Shown here: in pieces, positions 50,932-59,552 of the stretch
Layout: each line of letters starts with the position of its first letter
Position numbering within the stretch: the stretch's first letter is position 1
NCBI RefSeq assembly: GCF_001945395.1
Contig: NZ_MSXV01000055.1
Span: forward strand, 216,389-280,388
Source of the DNA: Pseudomonas sp. PA15(2017)
GTDB taxonomy: Bacteria > Pseudomonadota > Gammaproteobacteria > Pseudomonadales > Pseudomonadaceae
Reading direction: 5' to 3'
DNA: 64,000 bases
Position numbers and translations under genes: made by a program
The notes under the pieces: model-generated
Database searches by the model: none
What the model was told of the DNA's origin: nothing
What the model saw: the letters and a program-made list of their open reading frames with translations, nothing else

Positions 50932-53580
50932 ATGCAAGACCTCGATCCAATCGAAACCCAGGAATGGCTGGACGCGCTGGAATCCGTCCTCGACAAGGAA
51001 GGCGAAGACCGTGCCCACTATCTGATGACGCGCCTGGGTGAGTTGGCCACTCGTAGCGGCACACAGCTGCCCTATTCGATCACCACTCCCTACCGCAACA
51101 CCATTCCGGTCACGCGTGAAGCGCGCATGCCGGGCGACCTGTTCATGGAACGCCGCATCCGCTCGATCGTTCGCTGGAACGCACTGGCCATGGTCATGCG
51201 CGCCAACATGCAGGACCCCGATCTGGGTGGCCACATCTCCACCTTCGCCTCCAGCGCGACCCTCTACGACATCGGCTTCAACTACTTCTTCAAGGCGCCG
51301 ACCGAAGAACACGGCGGCGACCTGATCTACTACCAGGGCCACGCATCGCCCGGCATCTACGCCCGTGCCTTCCTGGAAGGCCGCCTGAGCGAAGAACAGA
51401 TGCTCAAGTTCCGCCAGGAAGTGGACGGCGGCGGCCTGTCGTCGTACCCGCACCCGCACCTGATGCCGGACTTCTGGCAGTTCCCGACCGTTTCCATGGG
51501 CCTGGGCCCGATCACCGCGATTTACCAGGCACGCTTCATGAAGTACCTGGAAAACCGCGGCTTCATCCCGGCCGGCAAGCAGAAGGTATGGTGCTTCATC
51601 GGTGACGGCGAGACCGACGAGCCGGAAACCTTGGGCGCCATCTCCCTGGCCGGCCGCGAGAACCTCGACAACCTGATCTTCGTCATCAACTGCAACCTGC
51701 AGCGCCTCGACGGCCCGGTTCGCGGCAACAGCAAGATCATCCAGGAGCTCGAAGGCGTGTTCCGCGGGGCCAACTGGAACGTCAACAAGGTCATCTGGGG
51801 CCGTATGTGGGACCCGCTGTTCGCCCAGGACGAAGACGGCCGCATGCAGCGCCGCATGGACCAGGCCATCGACGGCGAATACCAGAACTACAAGGCCAAA
51901 GACGGTGCCTACGTGCGCAAGCACTTCTTCGGTGCCGATCCGGAACTGCTCAAGCGCGTCGAGAAGCTGTCGGACGAGGAAATCTTCAACCTCAACCGCG
52001 GCGGCCACGACCCGTACAAGGTCTATGCGGCCTACCACCAGGCGGTCAACCACAAAGGCCAGCCGACCGTCATCCTGGCCAAGACCATTAAGGGTTATGG
52101 CACCGGCGCCGGCGAAGCGAAGAACACCGCGCACAACACCAAGAAGGTCGATATCGAGTCGCTGAAGAAATTCCGCGATCGCTTCGACATTCCGCTGAAC
52201 GACTCGCAGCTCGAAGAACTGCCGTTCTACCGTCCTGCCGAAGACAGCGCGGAAATGAAATATCTGCGCAAGTGCCGCGAGAAGCTCGGTGGCCACCTGC
52301 CGCAACGCAACCGCGGCAGTATCAGCATTCCCACCCCGCCGCTGGAAACCCTCAAGGCCGTTCTGGATGGCTCGGGTGACCGCGAAATCTCCACCACCAT
52401 GGCGTTCGGGCGCATCCTTGCCTCGATGGTCAAGGACAAGGAGCTGGGCAGCCGCATCGTGCCGATCCTCGCTGACGAGGCGCGTACCTTCGGTATGGAA
52501 GGCATGTTCCGCCAGCTAGGTATCTACTCGCCTGTCGGTCAGCTGTACGAGCCGGTCGACCGCGACCAGGTGATGTACTACCGCGAAGAGAAGGACGGCC
52601 AGATCCTCCAGGAAGGCCTCAACGAGGCCGGCGCGTTCTCCTCCTTCATCGCTGCCGGTACCGCCTACAGCAACTACAACACACCGATGCTGCCGGTTTA
52701 CATCTTCTATTCGATGTTCGGCTTCCAGCGTATCGGTGACCTGGCCTGGGCTGCCGGCGACGGCCAGACCCGCGGCTTCCTGCTGGGCGGCACCTCGGGT
52801 CGCACCACGCTGAACGGCGAAGGCCTGCAGCACGAAGACGGCCATAGCCATATCCTGGCCAGCACCATCCCCAACGTGCGCAGCTATGACCCCACCTACG
52901 CCTACGAGCTGGCGGTGATCATGCGCGAAGGCACTCACCGGATGATGACCCTGCAGGAAAACGTTTATTACTACATCACCGTGATGAACGAGAACTACCA
53001 GCAGCCGGCCATGCCCGACGGTGTCGAAGGCGGCATCATCAAGGGTATGTACCTGCTCGAAGAGGACAACAAGGAAGCCGCCCACCACGTGCAACTGCTG
53101 GGCTGCGGCACCATCCTCAACGAAGTTCGCGAAGCGGCGAAGATCCTGCGTAACGACTACAACATCGGCGCCGATGTGTGGAGCGTGACCAGCTTCAATG
53201 AACTGCGTCGTGACGGCCTGGCCGTGGAGCGCAGCAACCGCCTGCATCCGGAGCAGGAGCCCAAGAAGAGCTATGTCGAGCAGTGCCTGAGCGGCCGTCA
53301 GGGCCCTGTCATTGCCAGCACCGACTACATGAAGCTGTTCGCCGAACAGGTTCGTCAGTGGGTTCCGGTCAAGGAATACAAGGTCCTGGGCACCGACGGT
53401 TACGGCCGCAGCGACAGCCGTCGCAAACTGCGTGACTTCTTTGAAGTGGATCGCCGCTGGGTCGTTCTGGCCGCGCTCGAAGCGCTGGCCGACCGCGGTC
53501 AGATCGAACGCAAGGCCGTGGCCGAGGCCATCGTCAAGTTCGGTATCGACCCCGAAAAACGTAACCCACTGGACTGCTGA
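50932..53580 (+). CDS. aceE: Pyruvate dehydrogenase E1 component, homodimeric
   Basis: TPP-dependent decarboxylase that feeds acetyl groups from pyruvate to the lipoyl arms of AceF. The 882 residues are the homodimeric E1 type found in gammaproteobacteria. The TPP-binding motif is GDGETDEP followed by FVINCNLQRLDG, and the transketolase-like central domain has ADEARTFGMEGMFRQLGIYS. The start at MQDLDPIETQEWLDALE (50932) matches known E1 N-termini, with GGAG upstream; an in-frame extension to 50860 is not supported. aceF follows after 11 bases. Control by the two palindromes upstream is likely. Confidence 0.98.
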   Translation: MQDLDPIETQEWLDALESVLDKEGEDRAHYLMTRLGELATRSGTQLPYSITTPYRNTIPVTREARMPGDLFMERRIRSIVRWNALAMVMRANMQDPDLGGHISTFASSATLYDIGFNYFFKAPTEEHGGDLIYYQGHASPGIYARAFLEGRLSEEQMLKFRQEVDGGGLSSYPHPHLMPDFWQFPTVSMGLGPITAIYQARFMKYLENRGFIPAGKQKVWCFIGDGETDEPETLGAISLAGRENLDNLIFVINCNLQRLDGPVRGNSKIIQELEGVFRGANWNVNKVIWGRMWDPLFAQDEDGRMQRRMDQAIDGEYQNYKAKDGAYVRKHFFGADPELLKRVEKLSDEEIFNLNRGGHDPYKVYAAYHQAVNHKGQPTVILAKTIKGYGTGAGEAKNTAHNTKKVDIESLKKFRDRFDIPLNDSQLEELPFYRPAEDSAEMKYLRKCREKLGGHLPQRNRGSISIPTPPLETLKAVLDGSGDREISTTMAFGRILASMVKDKELGSRIVPILADEARTFGMEGMFRQLGIYSPVGQLYEPVDRDQVMYYREEKDGQILQEGLNEAGAFSSFIAAGTAYSNYNTPMLPVYIFYSMFGFQRIGDLAWAAGDGQTRGFLLGGTSGRTTLNGEGLQHEDGHSHILASTIPNVRSYDPTYAYELAVIMREGTHRMMTLQENVYYYITVMNENYQQPAMPDGVEGGIIKGMYLLEEDNKEAAHHVQLLGCGTILNEVREAAKILRNDYNIGADVWSVTSFNELRRDGLAVERSNRLHPEQEPKKSYVEQCLSGRQGPVIASTDYMKLFAEQVRQWVPVKEYKVLGTDGYGRSDSRRKLRDFFEVDRRWVVLAALEALADRGQIERKAVAEAIVKFGIDPEKRNPLDC

Positions 53581-53591
53581 GGAGACGCATT

Positions 53592-55580
53592 GTGAGTGAA
53601 TTGATTCGCGTACCCGACATCGGCGGCGGTGAGGGTGAAATCATCGAGCTGTTCGTCAAGGTCGGCGACCGCATCGAGGCCGACCAAAGCCTGCTGACCC
53701 TCGAGTCGGACAAGGCCAGCATGGAAATCCCGGCCCCCAAGGCCGGCGTCGTCAAGAGCCTGAAGGTCAAGCTCGGCGACACCCTGAAAGAAGGTGACGA
53801 GCTGCTCGAACTGGACGTGGAAGGCGACGCCGAGGCCGCGCCGGCCGAGCAGAAGCAGGAGCAGGCGCCCGAACAGGCAGCGCCTGCTGCCGCCGAGCAA
53901 CCGGCCGCCGAGCCGCAAGCTCAGTCGGCTGGCAGCGCCGAGCCTCAGGAAGTCAAGGTGCCGGACATCGGTTCCAGCGCCAAGGCCAGCATCATCGAAG
54001 TGGCGGTCAAGCCGGGCGACACCATCGAGGTCGATCAATCGCTGATCACCCTCGAGTCCGACAAGGCCAGCATGGAAATCCCGTCGCCGGCTGCCGGCGT
54101 GGTGGAAAGCGTATCGGTCAAGGTCGGTGACGAGGTCGGCACCGGCGACCTGATCCTGGTGCTCAAGGGTGCTGCAGGCGCCCAGAAGCAGGCTGCCAGC
54201 GCGCCAGCTCCTGCGGCCGCTCCGGCCCAGGCCCAGGCCGAAGCACCTGCCTCTGCCGCTGCCGAAGAGCCGGCCGGTGAGAGCACTGAAGAAGTGCGTA
54301 TCCCGGACATCGGCGCCGACGCTGCCAGCGTCATCGAGATGCTGGTCAAGGCTGGCGACAGTGTGGAAGCCGAGCAATCGCTGATCACCCTGGAATCGGC
54401 CAAGGCGAGCATGGAGATCCCCGCTCCCAAAGCCGGCGTGATCGAAAGCATCGCCATCAAGGTCGGTGACGAAGCCAAGACCGGCGACCTGATCCTGACC
54501 CTCAAGGTTCAAGGCAAGGCTGCCGCCAAACCGGCCGCCGCTGCCCAGGCGCCTGCTGCTGCTCCCGAGCAGGCCAAGCCGGCCAACGTGCAGGGCAGCG
54601 CACCTGCCAAAGCCGCGCCGCAAGCCGCTCCTGCCGCTGCTCCGAGCCGCGATGCCAGCAAGGTACACGCCGGCCCGGCCGTGCGTCAGCTGGCCCGCGA
54701 GTTCGGCGTCGAGCTGGGCGCGGTGCCCGGTAGTGGCCCGAAAGGTCGCATCCTCAAGGAAGACGTGCAGGCGTACGTCAAGGCCGAGCTGCAGAAGGCC
54801 AAGTCGGCGCCTGCCGCTTCTGCTGCCGGCGCGACCGGCGGTGCCGGTATTCCGCCGATCCCGACCGTCGATTTCAGCAAATTCGGTGAAATCGAAGAAG
54901 TGCCGATGACCCGCCTGATGCAGGTCGGCGCCGCCAACCTGCATCGCAGCTGGCTCAACGTGCCGCACGTGACCCAGTTCGACTCGGCCGACATCACCGA
55001 GCTGGAGGCCTTCCGGGTCGCCCAGAAAGCCGTCGCCGAGAAAGCGGGCGTCAAGCTGACCGTACTGCCACTGCTGCTCAAGGCCTGCGCCTACCTGCTC
55101 AAGGAGCTGCCGGACTTCAACAGTTCGCTGGCGCCGAGCGGCAAGGCCGTGATCCGCAAGAAGTACGTGCACATCGGCTTCGCCGTCGACACGCCGGACG
55201 GCCTGCTGGTACCGGTGATCAAGAACGTCGACCAGAGGAGCCTGCTGCAACTGGCTGCCGAAGCCGCTGCACTGGCCGAGAAAGCGCGCAACAAGAAGCT
55301 GTCGGCTGACGACATGCAGGGTGCCTGCTTCACCATCTCCAGCCTCGGTCACATTGGCGGCACCGGCTTCACGCCGATCGTCAACGCGCCGGAGGTGGCG
55401 ATCCTCGGTGTCAGCAAGGCGACCATCCAGCCGGTGTGGGATGGCAAGGCCTTCCAGCCCAAGCTGATGCTGCCGCTGTCGCTGTCCTACGATCACCGCG
55501 TGATCAACGGTGCGGCCGCTGCCCGCTTCACCAAGCGCCTGGGCGATGTGCTGACCGACATCCGCACCATGCTGCTGTAA
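53592..55580 (+). CDS. aceF: Pyruvate dehydrogenase E2 component, dihydrolipoyl acetyltransferase, with three lipoyl domains
   Basis: Core of the pyruvate dehydrogenase complex; transfers acetyl from lipoyl-lysine to CoA. The 662 residues contain three lipoyl domains (about 2-75, 117-190 and 235-310), with the lipoylated lysine in ESDKASMEIP (Lys41), ESDKASMEIP and ESAKASMEIP. They are joined by Ala/Pro-rich linkers. A peripheral-subunit-binding domain follows (AVRQLAREFGVELGAVPGSG, about 355-390), then the catalytic domain ending in SYDHRVINGAAAARF with the catalytic histidine. Three lipoyl domains match E. coli and Azotobacter rather than the shorter two-domain AceF I recall for P. aeruginosa. 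Start is a GTG at 53592. A terminator follows. Confidence 0.97.
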   Translation: MSELIRVPDIGGGEGEIIELFVKVGDRIEADQSLLTLESDKASMEIPAPKAGVVKSLKVKLGDTLKEGDELLELDVEGDAEAAPAEQKQEQAPEQAAPAAAEQPAAEPQAQSAGSAEPQEVKVPDIGSSAKASIIEVAVKPGDTIEVDQSLITLESDKASMEIPSPAAGVVESVSVKVGDEVGTGDLILVLKGAAGAQKQAASAPAPAAAPAQAQAEAPASAAAEEPAGESTEEVRIPDIGADAASVIEMLVKAGDSVEAEQSLITLESAKASMEIPAPKAGVIESIAIKVGDEAKTGDLILTLKVQGKAAAKPAAAAQAPAAAPEQAKPANVQGSAPAKAAPQAAPAAAPSRDASKVHAGPAVRQLAREFGVELGAVPGSGPKGRILKEDVQAYVKAELQKAKSAPAASAAGATGGAGIPPIPTVDFSKFGEIEEVPMTRLMQVGAANLHRSWLNVPHVTQFDSADITELEAFRVAQKAVAEKAGVKLTVLPLLLKACAYLLKELPDFNSSLAPSGKAVIRKKYVHIGFAVDTPDGLLVPVIKNVDQRSLLQLAAEAAALAEKARNKKLSADDMQGACFTISSLGHIGGTGFTPIVNAPEVAILGVSKATIQPVWDGKAFQPKLMLPLSLSYDHRVINGAAAARFTKRLGDVLTDIRTMLL

Positions 55581-55615
55581 GCGAACCGTTTCGAGCGCCA
55601 CGCTCGTATCCTCGA

Positions 55616-55643
55616 CCCCGCCCGATCCGGCGGGGTTTTTTTT
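55616..55643 (+). terminator. Intrinsic terminator after aceF
   Basis: CCCCGCC-CGATCC-GGCGGGG followed by eight T residues, 36 bases after the aceF stop. A textbook rho-independent terminator that closes the aceEF operon. Confidence 0.95.
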
Positions 55644-55892
55644 ACCCTGTCGATGGTATACGACCGACCGTTCATCCCCCTTTTTCTCGATCCAATATCC
55701 TTTTCAAATCAGACAGTTGAAATAAAGACAGCACAATGCCATTAGACTTCTTGTCAGCCGCCACACCATGGTGCAACCTAGGCCTCCACTACCGCCCCAT
55801 GGTGGCTGGAGCAGATACGGTAATCCCCTCGTTAGCGCTATAGTGAAGTGGCCGGGCAGTAACCTGTGCCAGCCGATGGATACAGCCATTCG
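55644..55892 (+). promoter_or_regulatory. Upstream region of dipA (no gene)
   Basis: About 250 bases without a coding sequence; AT-richer than the surroundings (55675-55740). It should hold the dipA promoter, but I cannot fix -35 and -10 boxes with confidence; TTGAAA at 55717 is a weak candidate -35. No further repeat or structured RNA was noticed. Confidence 0.4.
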
Positions 55893-58556
55893 ATGAAGAG
55901 CCATCCCGATACCGCAGGCCGTGCCATGGCCGAGGTCGTGACGCAATTACCCGTGCCCTCGCGGCTCGGCATGATGCGTTTCGAGCGGATGAATGAGGCG
56001 AACTGGCTCCTGCTGTTCATCGATGCAACCTGCGAAAAACAGTTCGGCATCCCGCCCAGCGATCTCTGCAACCTCGTGGAAACACCCTACGCGAGCCTGA
56101 TGGAGCCCGAGGCGCGTTACCGGCTGCACGACTCCATCCAGCAGCAGCTGGTGGAAAACTCGCGCTACCTGGTGCGCTACACCCTGCACACACCCCAGGG
56201 CCCGCTGCGGCTGATGGAGCTTGGCGAGCCGTTCAAGCAACGTGGCCGGGCCCTGCTGCGCGGCTACCTGCTGGTTACCAGCGACGAGACAACCGCCACG
56301 CCCCTCAAGCAGCAAGACTCGCTCGAAGACCTGCAGCGCAGCCAAAGCGAGCTGCAGCAGCAAACCCGTGCCTTCGCCCAGCAGCAGCTCATCGTGCGCC
56401 TGGCCAGTCAGCGCTATCAGGGCAATGACCAGCGCCGCGAGGCCGCCGAACTGATCACCCGCAGCGCCTGCGAGATCTACGGGGTGGCGCGTGCCGGCAT
56501 CTGGCATATCAATGGCGATACCCTCGAACCCGTGGCGCTCTACCTGCAGGAGCAAGGCCGTCACGAGACGCCGCTGCCGATAGACGGCCGGCGCTACCCG
56601 AACTACCTGCGTGCACTCAAGGAGGGGCGCGCGCTACACGCCCACGATGCCGAGAACGACGCCCGTACCCGCGAGCTGTTCGACGACTATCTGCGCCCCA
56701 AATCGGTGTCGGCGATTCTCGATGCCAGCATTCGAGTCGGCGGCGAACTGGTGGCCGTGCTGTGCCTGGAGCACACCGGCGGCCCTCGCGCCTGGCAGGC
56801 GGACGAAGTCGCCTTTGTCGGCGAATTGGCCGACCAGTACGCCAACGTGCTGAGCAACCAGGAACGACGCAACGCCACCAGCGCCCTGTATCTGTTTCAG
56901 CGCGCCGTCGAGCAGAGCGCCAGCGCCTTCATCCTGCTCAACCGTGACGGCATGGTGGAGTATGTGAACCCCAGCTTCACGGCCATCACCCAGTACAGCG
57001 CCGACGAGGTGCAGGGCCGTCAGCTCGCCGAGCTGCCGGCCCTGGAAAACCTCAGCGAACTGCTGTTCGACAGTGAATCCGGGCTCGCCGAGCAGAACAG
57101 CTGGCAGGGCGAGTTCAAGAGCCGGCGCAAGAACCTCGAACCCTACTGGAGCCAGTTCTCGATCTCCAAGGTACATGCCGACGACGGCACCCTGACCCAC
57201 TACATCGGCATTTACGAAGACATCACCGAGACCAAGCAGTCTCAGCAGCGCATCGAACGCCTGGCCTACAGCGACAACCTCACCGGCCTGGGCAACCGCT
57301 ACGCCTTCATCCGCGCGCTGGAAAAGCGCTTCAGCAGCGGTACCGCACCGGTCAGCCTGCTGCTGGTGGACATCGACAATTTCAAGCGCATCAACGACAC
57401 CCTCGGCCACCAGACCGGCGACAAGCTGTTGGTCAGCCTCGCCAAGCGCCTGCGCAACAGCTTCAGCGGCGAAGGCACCCTGGCGCGCTTCGCCAGCAAC
57501 GAATTCGCCATCCTGCTCGATAACTGCGAGAGCCAGCGTGGCCAACTGATCGCCCAGCAGGTGCTGGAAACCCTCGACAAGCCCCTGTTCGTCGACAACC
57601 AGCTGATCATCATCAGCGGCTCCGTGGGCCTGGCCTGCTCGCCCGAACATGGCGCCGACCCGCAAACCCTGATGAAACATGCCGGCCTGGCACTGCACAA
57701 GGCCAAGGCCAACGGCAAGCACCAGATGCAGGTGTTCACCGATGTGCTGAACGAGGAAGCCAACTACAAGCTGTTCGTCGAGAACAACCTGCGCCGCGCC
57801 CTGACGCAGAACGAGCTCGAGGTGTTCTACCAGCCCAAACTGTGCCTGAAGACCGGTCAGTTGCTGGGCATGGAAGCGCTGCTGCGCTGGCAGCACCCGG
57901 AAAAAGGCATGATCCGCCCGGACCAGTTCATCAGCGTGGCCGAGGAAACCGGGCTCATCGTGCCGATCGGCAAATGGGTGGTGCGCCAGGCCTGCCGAAT
58001 GAGCAAGCAACTCACCGCCGTCGGGCTGGGCAATCTCCAGGTGGCCATCAACCTGTCGCCCAAGCAGTTCAGCGACCCGGACCTGGTCGGCTCGATCGCC
58101 GCGATTCTGCAAGAAGAACAGCTGCCACCGAACCTGCTCGAACTGGAACTGACCGAAGGGCTGCTGCTGGAGGCCACCGACGGCACCCGCAGCCAGCTCA
58201 ACGCCCTCAAGCAACTGGGCCTGACCCTGGCCATGGACGACTTCGGCACCGGCTACTCGTCGCTCAGCTACCTGAAGAAATTTCCCATCGACGTGATCAA
58301 GATCGATCGCAGTTTCATCAAGGACATCCCCGAGAGCGAGGATGACATGGAGATTACCTCCGCGGTGATCGCCATGGCCCACAACCTCAAGCTCAAGGTC
58401 GTCGCCGAAGGCGTCGAGACGCACGCGCAGCTGGCTTTCCTGCGCCGTCAGCATTGCGATATCGGCCAGGGCTATCTATTCGATCGCCCCATACCGGGCC
58501 GTGATCTGGTAGAAAGTCTCAAGCGCTACTCGCGACGCCCGGCCGCCAGACGGTAA
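55893..58556 (+). CDS. dipA: Cyclic-di-GMP phosphodiesterase DipA (GAF-PAS-GGDEF-EAL)
   Basis: An 887-residue multi-domain protein without obvious membrane segments. Order: an N-terminal PAS-like region (about 20-130), a GAF domain (about 160-325), a PAS domain (about 335-450, IDIT-like YEDITETKQSQQR at its end), GGDEF (455-620) and EAL (640-880). The GGDEF motif is changed to ASNEF (residue 534), so no cyclase activity is expected. The EAL domain has EALLRW (661), ELTEGLL, DDFGTGYSSL (782), KIDRSF and EGVE (839), so phosphodiesterase activity is expected. In P. aeruginosa DipA lowers c-di-GMP and is needed for biofilm dispersion, and it has the same place after aceF. The start at MKSHPDTAGR was chosen by similarity; GTG 55866 and ATG 55926 are alternatives. 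Confidence 0.92.
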   Translation: MKSHPDTAGRAMAEVVTQLPVPSRLGMMRFERMNEANWLLLFIDATCEKQFGIPPSDLCNLVETPYASLMEPEARYRLHDSIQQQLVENSRYLVRYTLHTPQGPLRLMELGEPFKQRGRALLRGYLLVTSDETTATPLKQQDSLEDLQRSQSELQQQTRAFAQQQLIVRLASQRYQGNDQRREAAELITRSACEIYGVARAGIWHINGDTLEPVALYLQEQGRHETPLPIDGRRYPNYLRALKEGRALHAHDAENDARTRELFDDYLRPKSVSAILDASIRVGGELVAVLCLEHTGGPRAWQADEVAFVGELADQYANVLSNQERRNATSALYLFQRAVEQSASAFILLNRDGMVEYVNPSFTAITQYSADEVQGRQLAELPALENLSELLFDSESGLAEQNSWQGEFKSRRKNLEPYWSQFSISKVHADDGTLTHYIGIYEDITETKQSQQRIERLAYSDNLTGLGNRYAFIRALEKRFSSGTAPVSLLLVDIDNFKRINDTLGHQTGDKLLVSLAKRLRNSFSGEGTLARFASNEFAILLDNCESQRGQLIAQQVLETLDKPLFVDNQLIIISGSVGLACSPEHGADPQTLMKHAGLALHKAKANGKHQMQVFTDVLNEEANYKLFVENNLRRALTQNELEVFYQPKLCLKTGQLLGMEALLRWQHPEKGMIRPDQFISVAEETGLIVPIGKWVVRQACRMSKQLTAVGLGNLQVAINLSPKQFSDPDLVGSIAAILQEEQLPPNLLELELTEGLLLEATDGTRSQLNALKQLGLTLAMDDFGTGYSSLSYLKKFPIDVIKIDRSFIKDIPESEDDMEITSAVIAMAHNLKLKVVAEGVETHAQLAFLRRQHCDIGQGYLFDRPIPGRDLVESLKRYSRRPAARR

Positions 58557-58613
58557 ACAACCTCCGTCAGCCACCGTGGTCTACCCAGCACAACGATTCG
58601 GAGAACGGTCAAC

Positions 58614-59267
58614 ATGGCTCTACGCTCGGAAATTCTCGCCCACAAACTCGAACTGCCCAGCGCCGAGCAGGCGCTGCCGGGTCGCGAAACCCCGATTTCG
58701 GTGCCAGAGGCGCATTTCGTCAACGGCAACCCGCTGCAAGGCCCCTTCCCCGCTGACCTGCAGACCGCGCTGTTCGGCCTCGGCTGCTTCTGGGGCGCCG
58801 AGCGGCGGTTCTGGCAGCAGCCCGGCGTCTGGACCACCGCAGTGGGCTATGCCGGCGGCCATACGCCGAACCCGACCTATGAAGAGACCTGCTCGGGCCT
58901 GACCGGTCACGCCGAAGTCGTACTGGTGGTGTTCGATCCCAAGCTGACCAGCTACGAAAATCTGCTCAAGGTGTTCTGGGAAGTGCACAACCCCACCCAG
59001 GGCATGCGCCAGGGCAACGACATCGGCAGCCAGTATCGCTCGGCCATCTACTGCGTCGATGAACAGCAGCTCGCCGCCGCCAGGCACAGCCAGCAGCAGT
59101 TCCAGGAGGAGCTGCGCAAGGCCGGCCTGGGCGAGATCACCACCGAGATCGCTTCCGTGCCAACCTTCTACTACGCTGAGGCCTACCACCAGCAGTACCT
59201 GGCCAAGAACCCCGAGGGCTACTGCGGGCTGGGCGGCACCGGTGTGTGCCTGCCAGCGCAGGCCTGA
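58614..59267 (+). CDS. msrA: Peptide-methionine (S)-S-oxide reductase
   Basis: Repairs methionine-S-sulfoxide in oxidised proteins, using thioredoxin. The 217 residues include the catalytic GCFWGAERRFW motif with Cys58 at its second position, the GYAGGHTPNPTYEE segment that follows it and the HxxYQ-like EAYHQQYLAKNPEGYCGLGG near the C-terminus, with a likely resolving cysteine. An N-terminal extension of about 50 residues precedes the catalytic domain, usual for the longer gammaproteobacterial form. It follows dipA by 57 bases and precedes a small YjfB-like gene by 16. Confidence 0.96.
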   Translation: MALRSEILAHKLELPSAEQALPGRETPISVPEAHFVNGNPLQGPFPADLQTALFGLGCFWGAERRFWQQPGVWTTAVGYAGGHTPNPTYEETCSGLTGHAEVVLVVFDPKLTSYENLLKVFWEVHNPTQGMRQGNDIGSQYRSAIYCVDEQQLAAARHSQQQFQEELRKAGLGEITTEIASVPTFYYAEAYHQQYLAKNPEGYCGLGGTGVCLPAQA

Positions 59268-59283
59268 ATAGGAGCAAGCGACC

Positions 59284-59481
59284 GTGGAGCTGAGTAGCAT
59301 CGCCAGTCAGGTATCGAGTCAGGCATCGGCGCAGTTCTCCGCGCAGATGTCGCTCCTGCTGCTGCGCAAGACGCTCGAACTGCAGGCCGCCAGCGTCAGC
59401 GGCCTGGTGCAGGCCGCTTCACCCGCCAGTGCTCCCGCCAATCCGCCAAACCTGGGCAACAGCATCGACGTGATGGCCTGA
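59284..59481 (+). CDS. Small YjfB-like protein (putative motility protein family)
   Basis: A 65-residue protein starting at a GTG. The sequence ISSIASQV-type helix (SSIASQVSSQASAQFSAQMS) followed by LLLLRKTLELQA and ending GNSIDVMA agrees with the YjfB family (PF14070), whose function is unknown despite the motility label. The ribosome binding site TAGGAG is nine bases upstream. It lies between msrA and the HD-GYP gene, on the same strand. No role can be given; association with c-di-GMP or flagellar genes is suggestive only. Confidence 0.65.
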   Translation: MELSSIASQVSSQASAQFSAQMSLLLLRKTLELQAASVSGLVQAASPASAPANPPNLGNSIDVMA

Positions 59482-59552
59482 CGAATTACTGCCATCCCAT
59501 CGTCAGCCCGACTAGACTTGTGGGCAATTAGCCAGTAATCGACGAGCACCGG

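Noticed and set aside
53592..54520. Possible tandem DNA repeats in the first 900 bases of aceF
   Set aside because: They are three homologous lipoyl domains within one protein, not a separate repeat or CRISPR array.
53499..55601. 700-residue minus-strand open frame
   Set aside because: Antisense to aceF; the Gly/Arg/Leu repeats mirror the Ala/Pro linkers of the lipoyl region.
56634..58454. 606-residue minus-strand open frame
   Set aside because: Antisense to dipA, all of whose domains are recognisable; no family features in the antisense translation.
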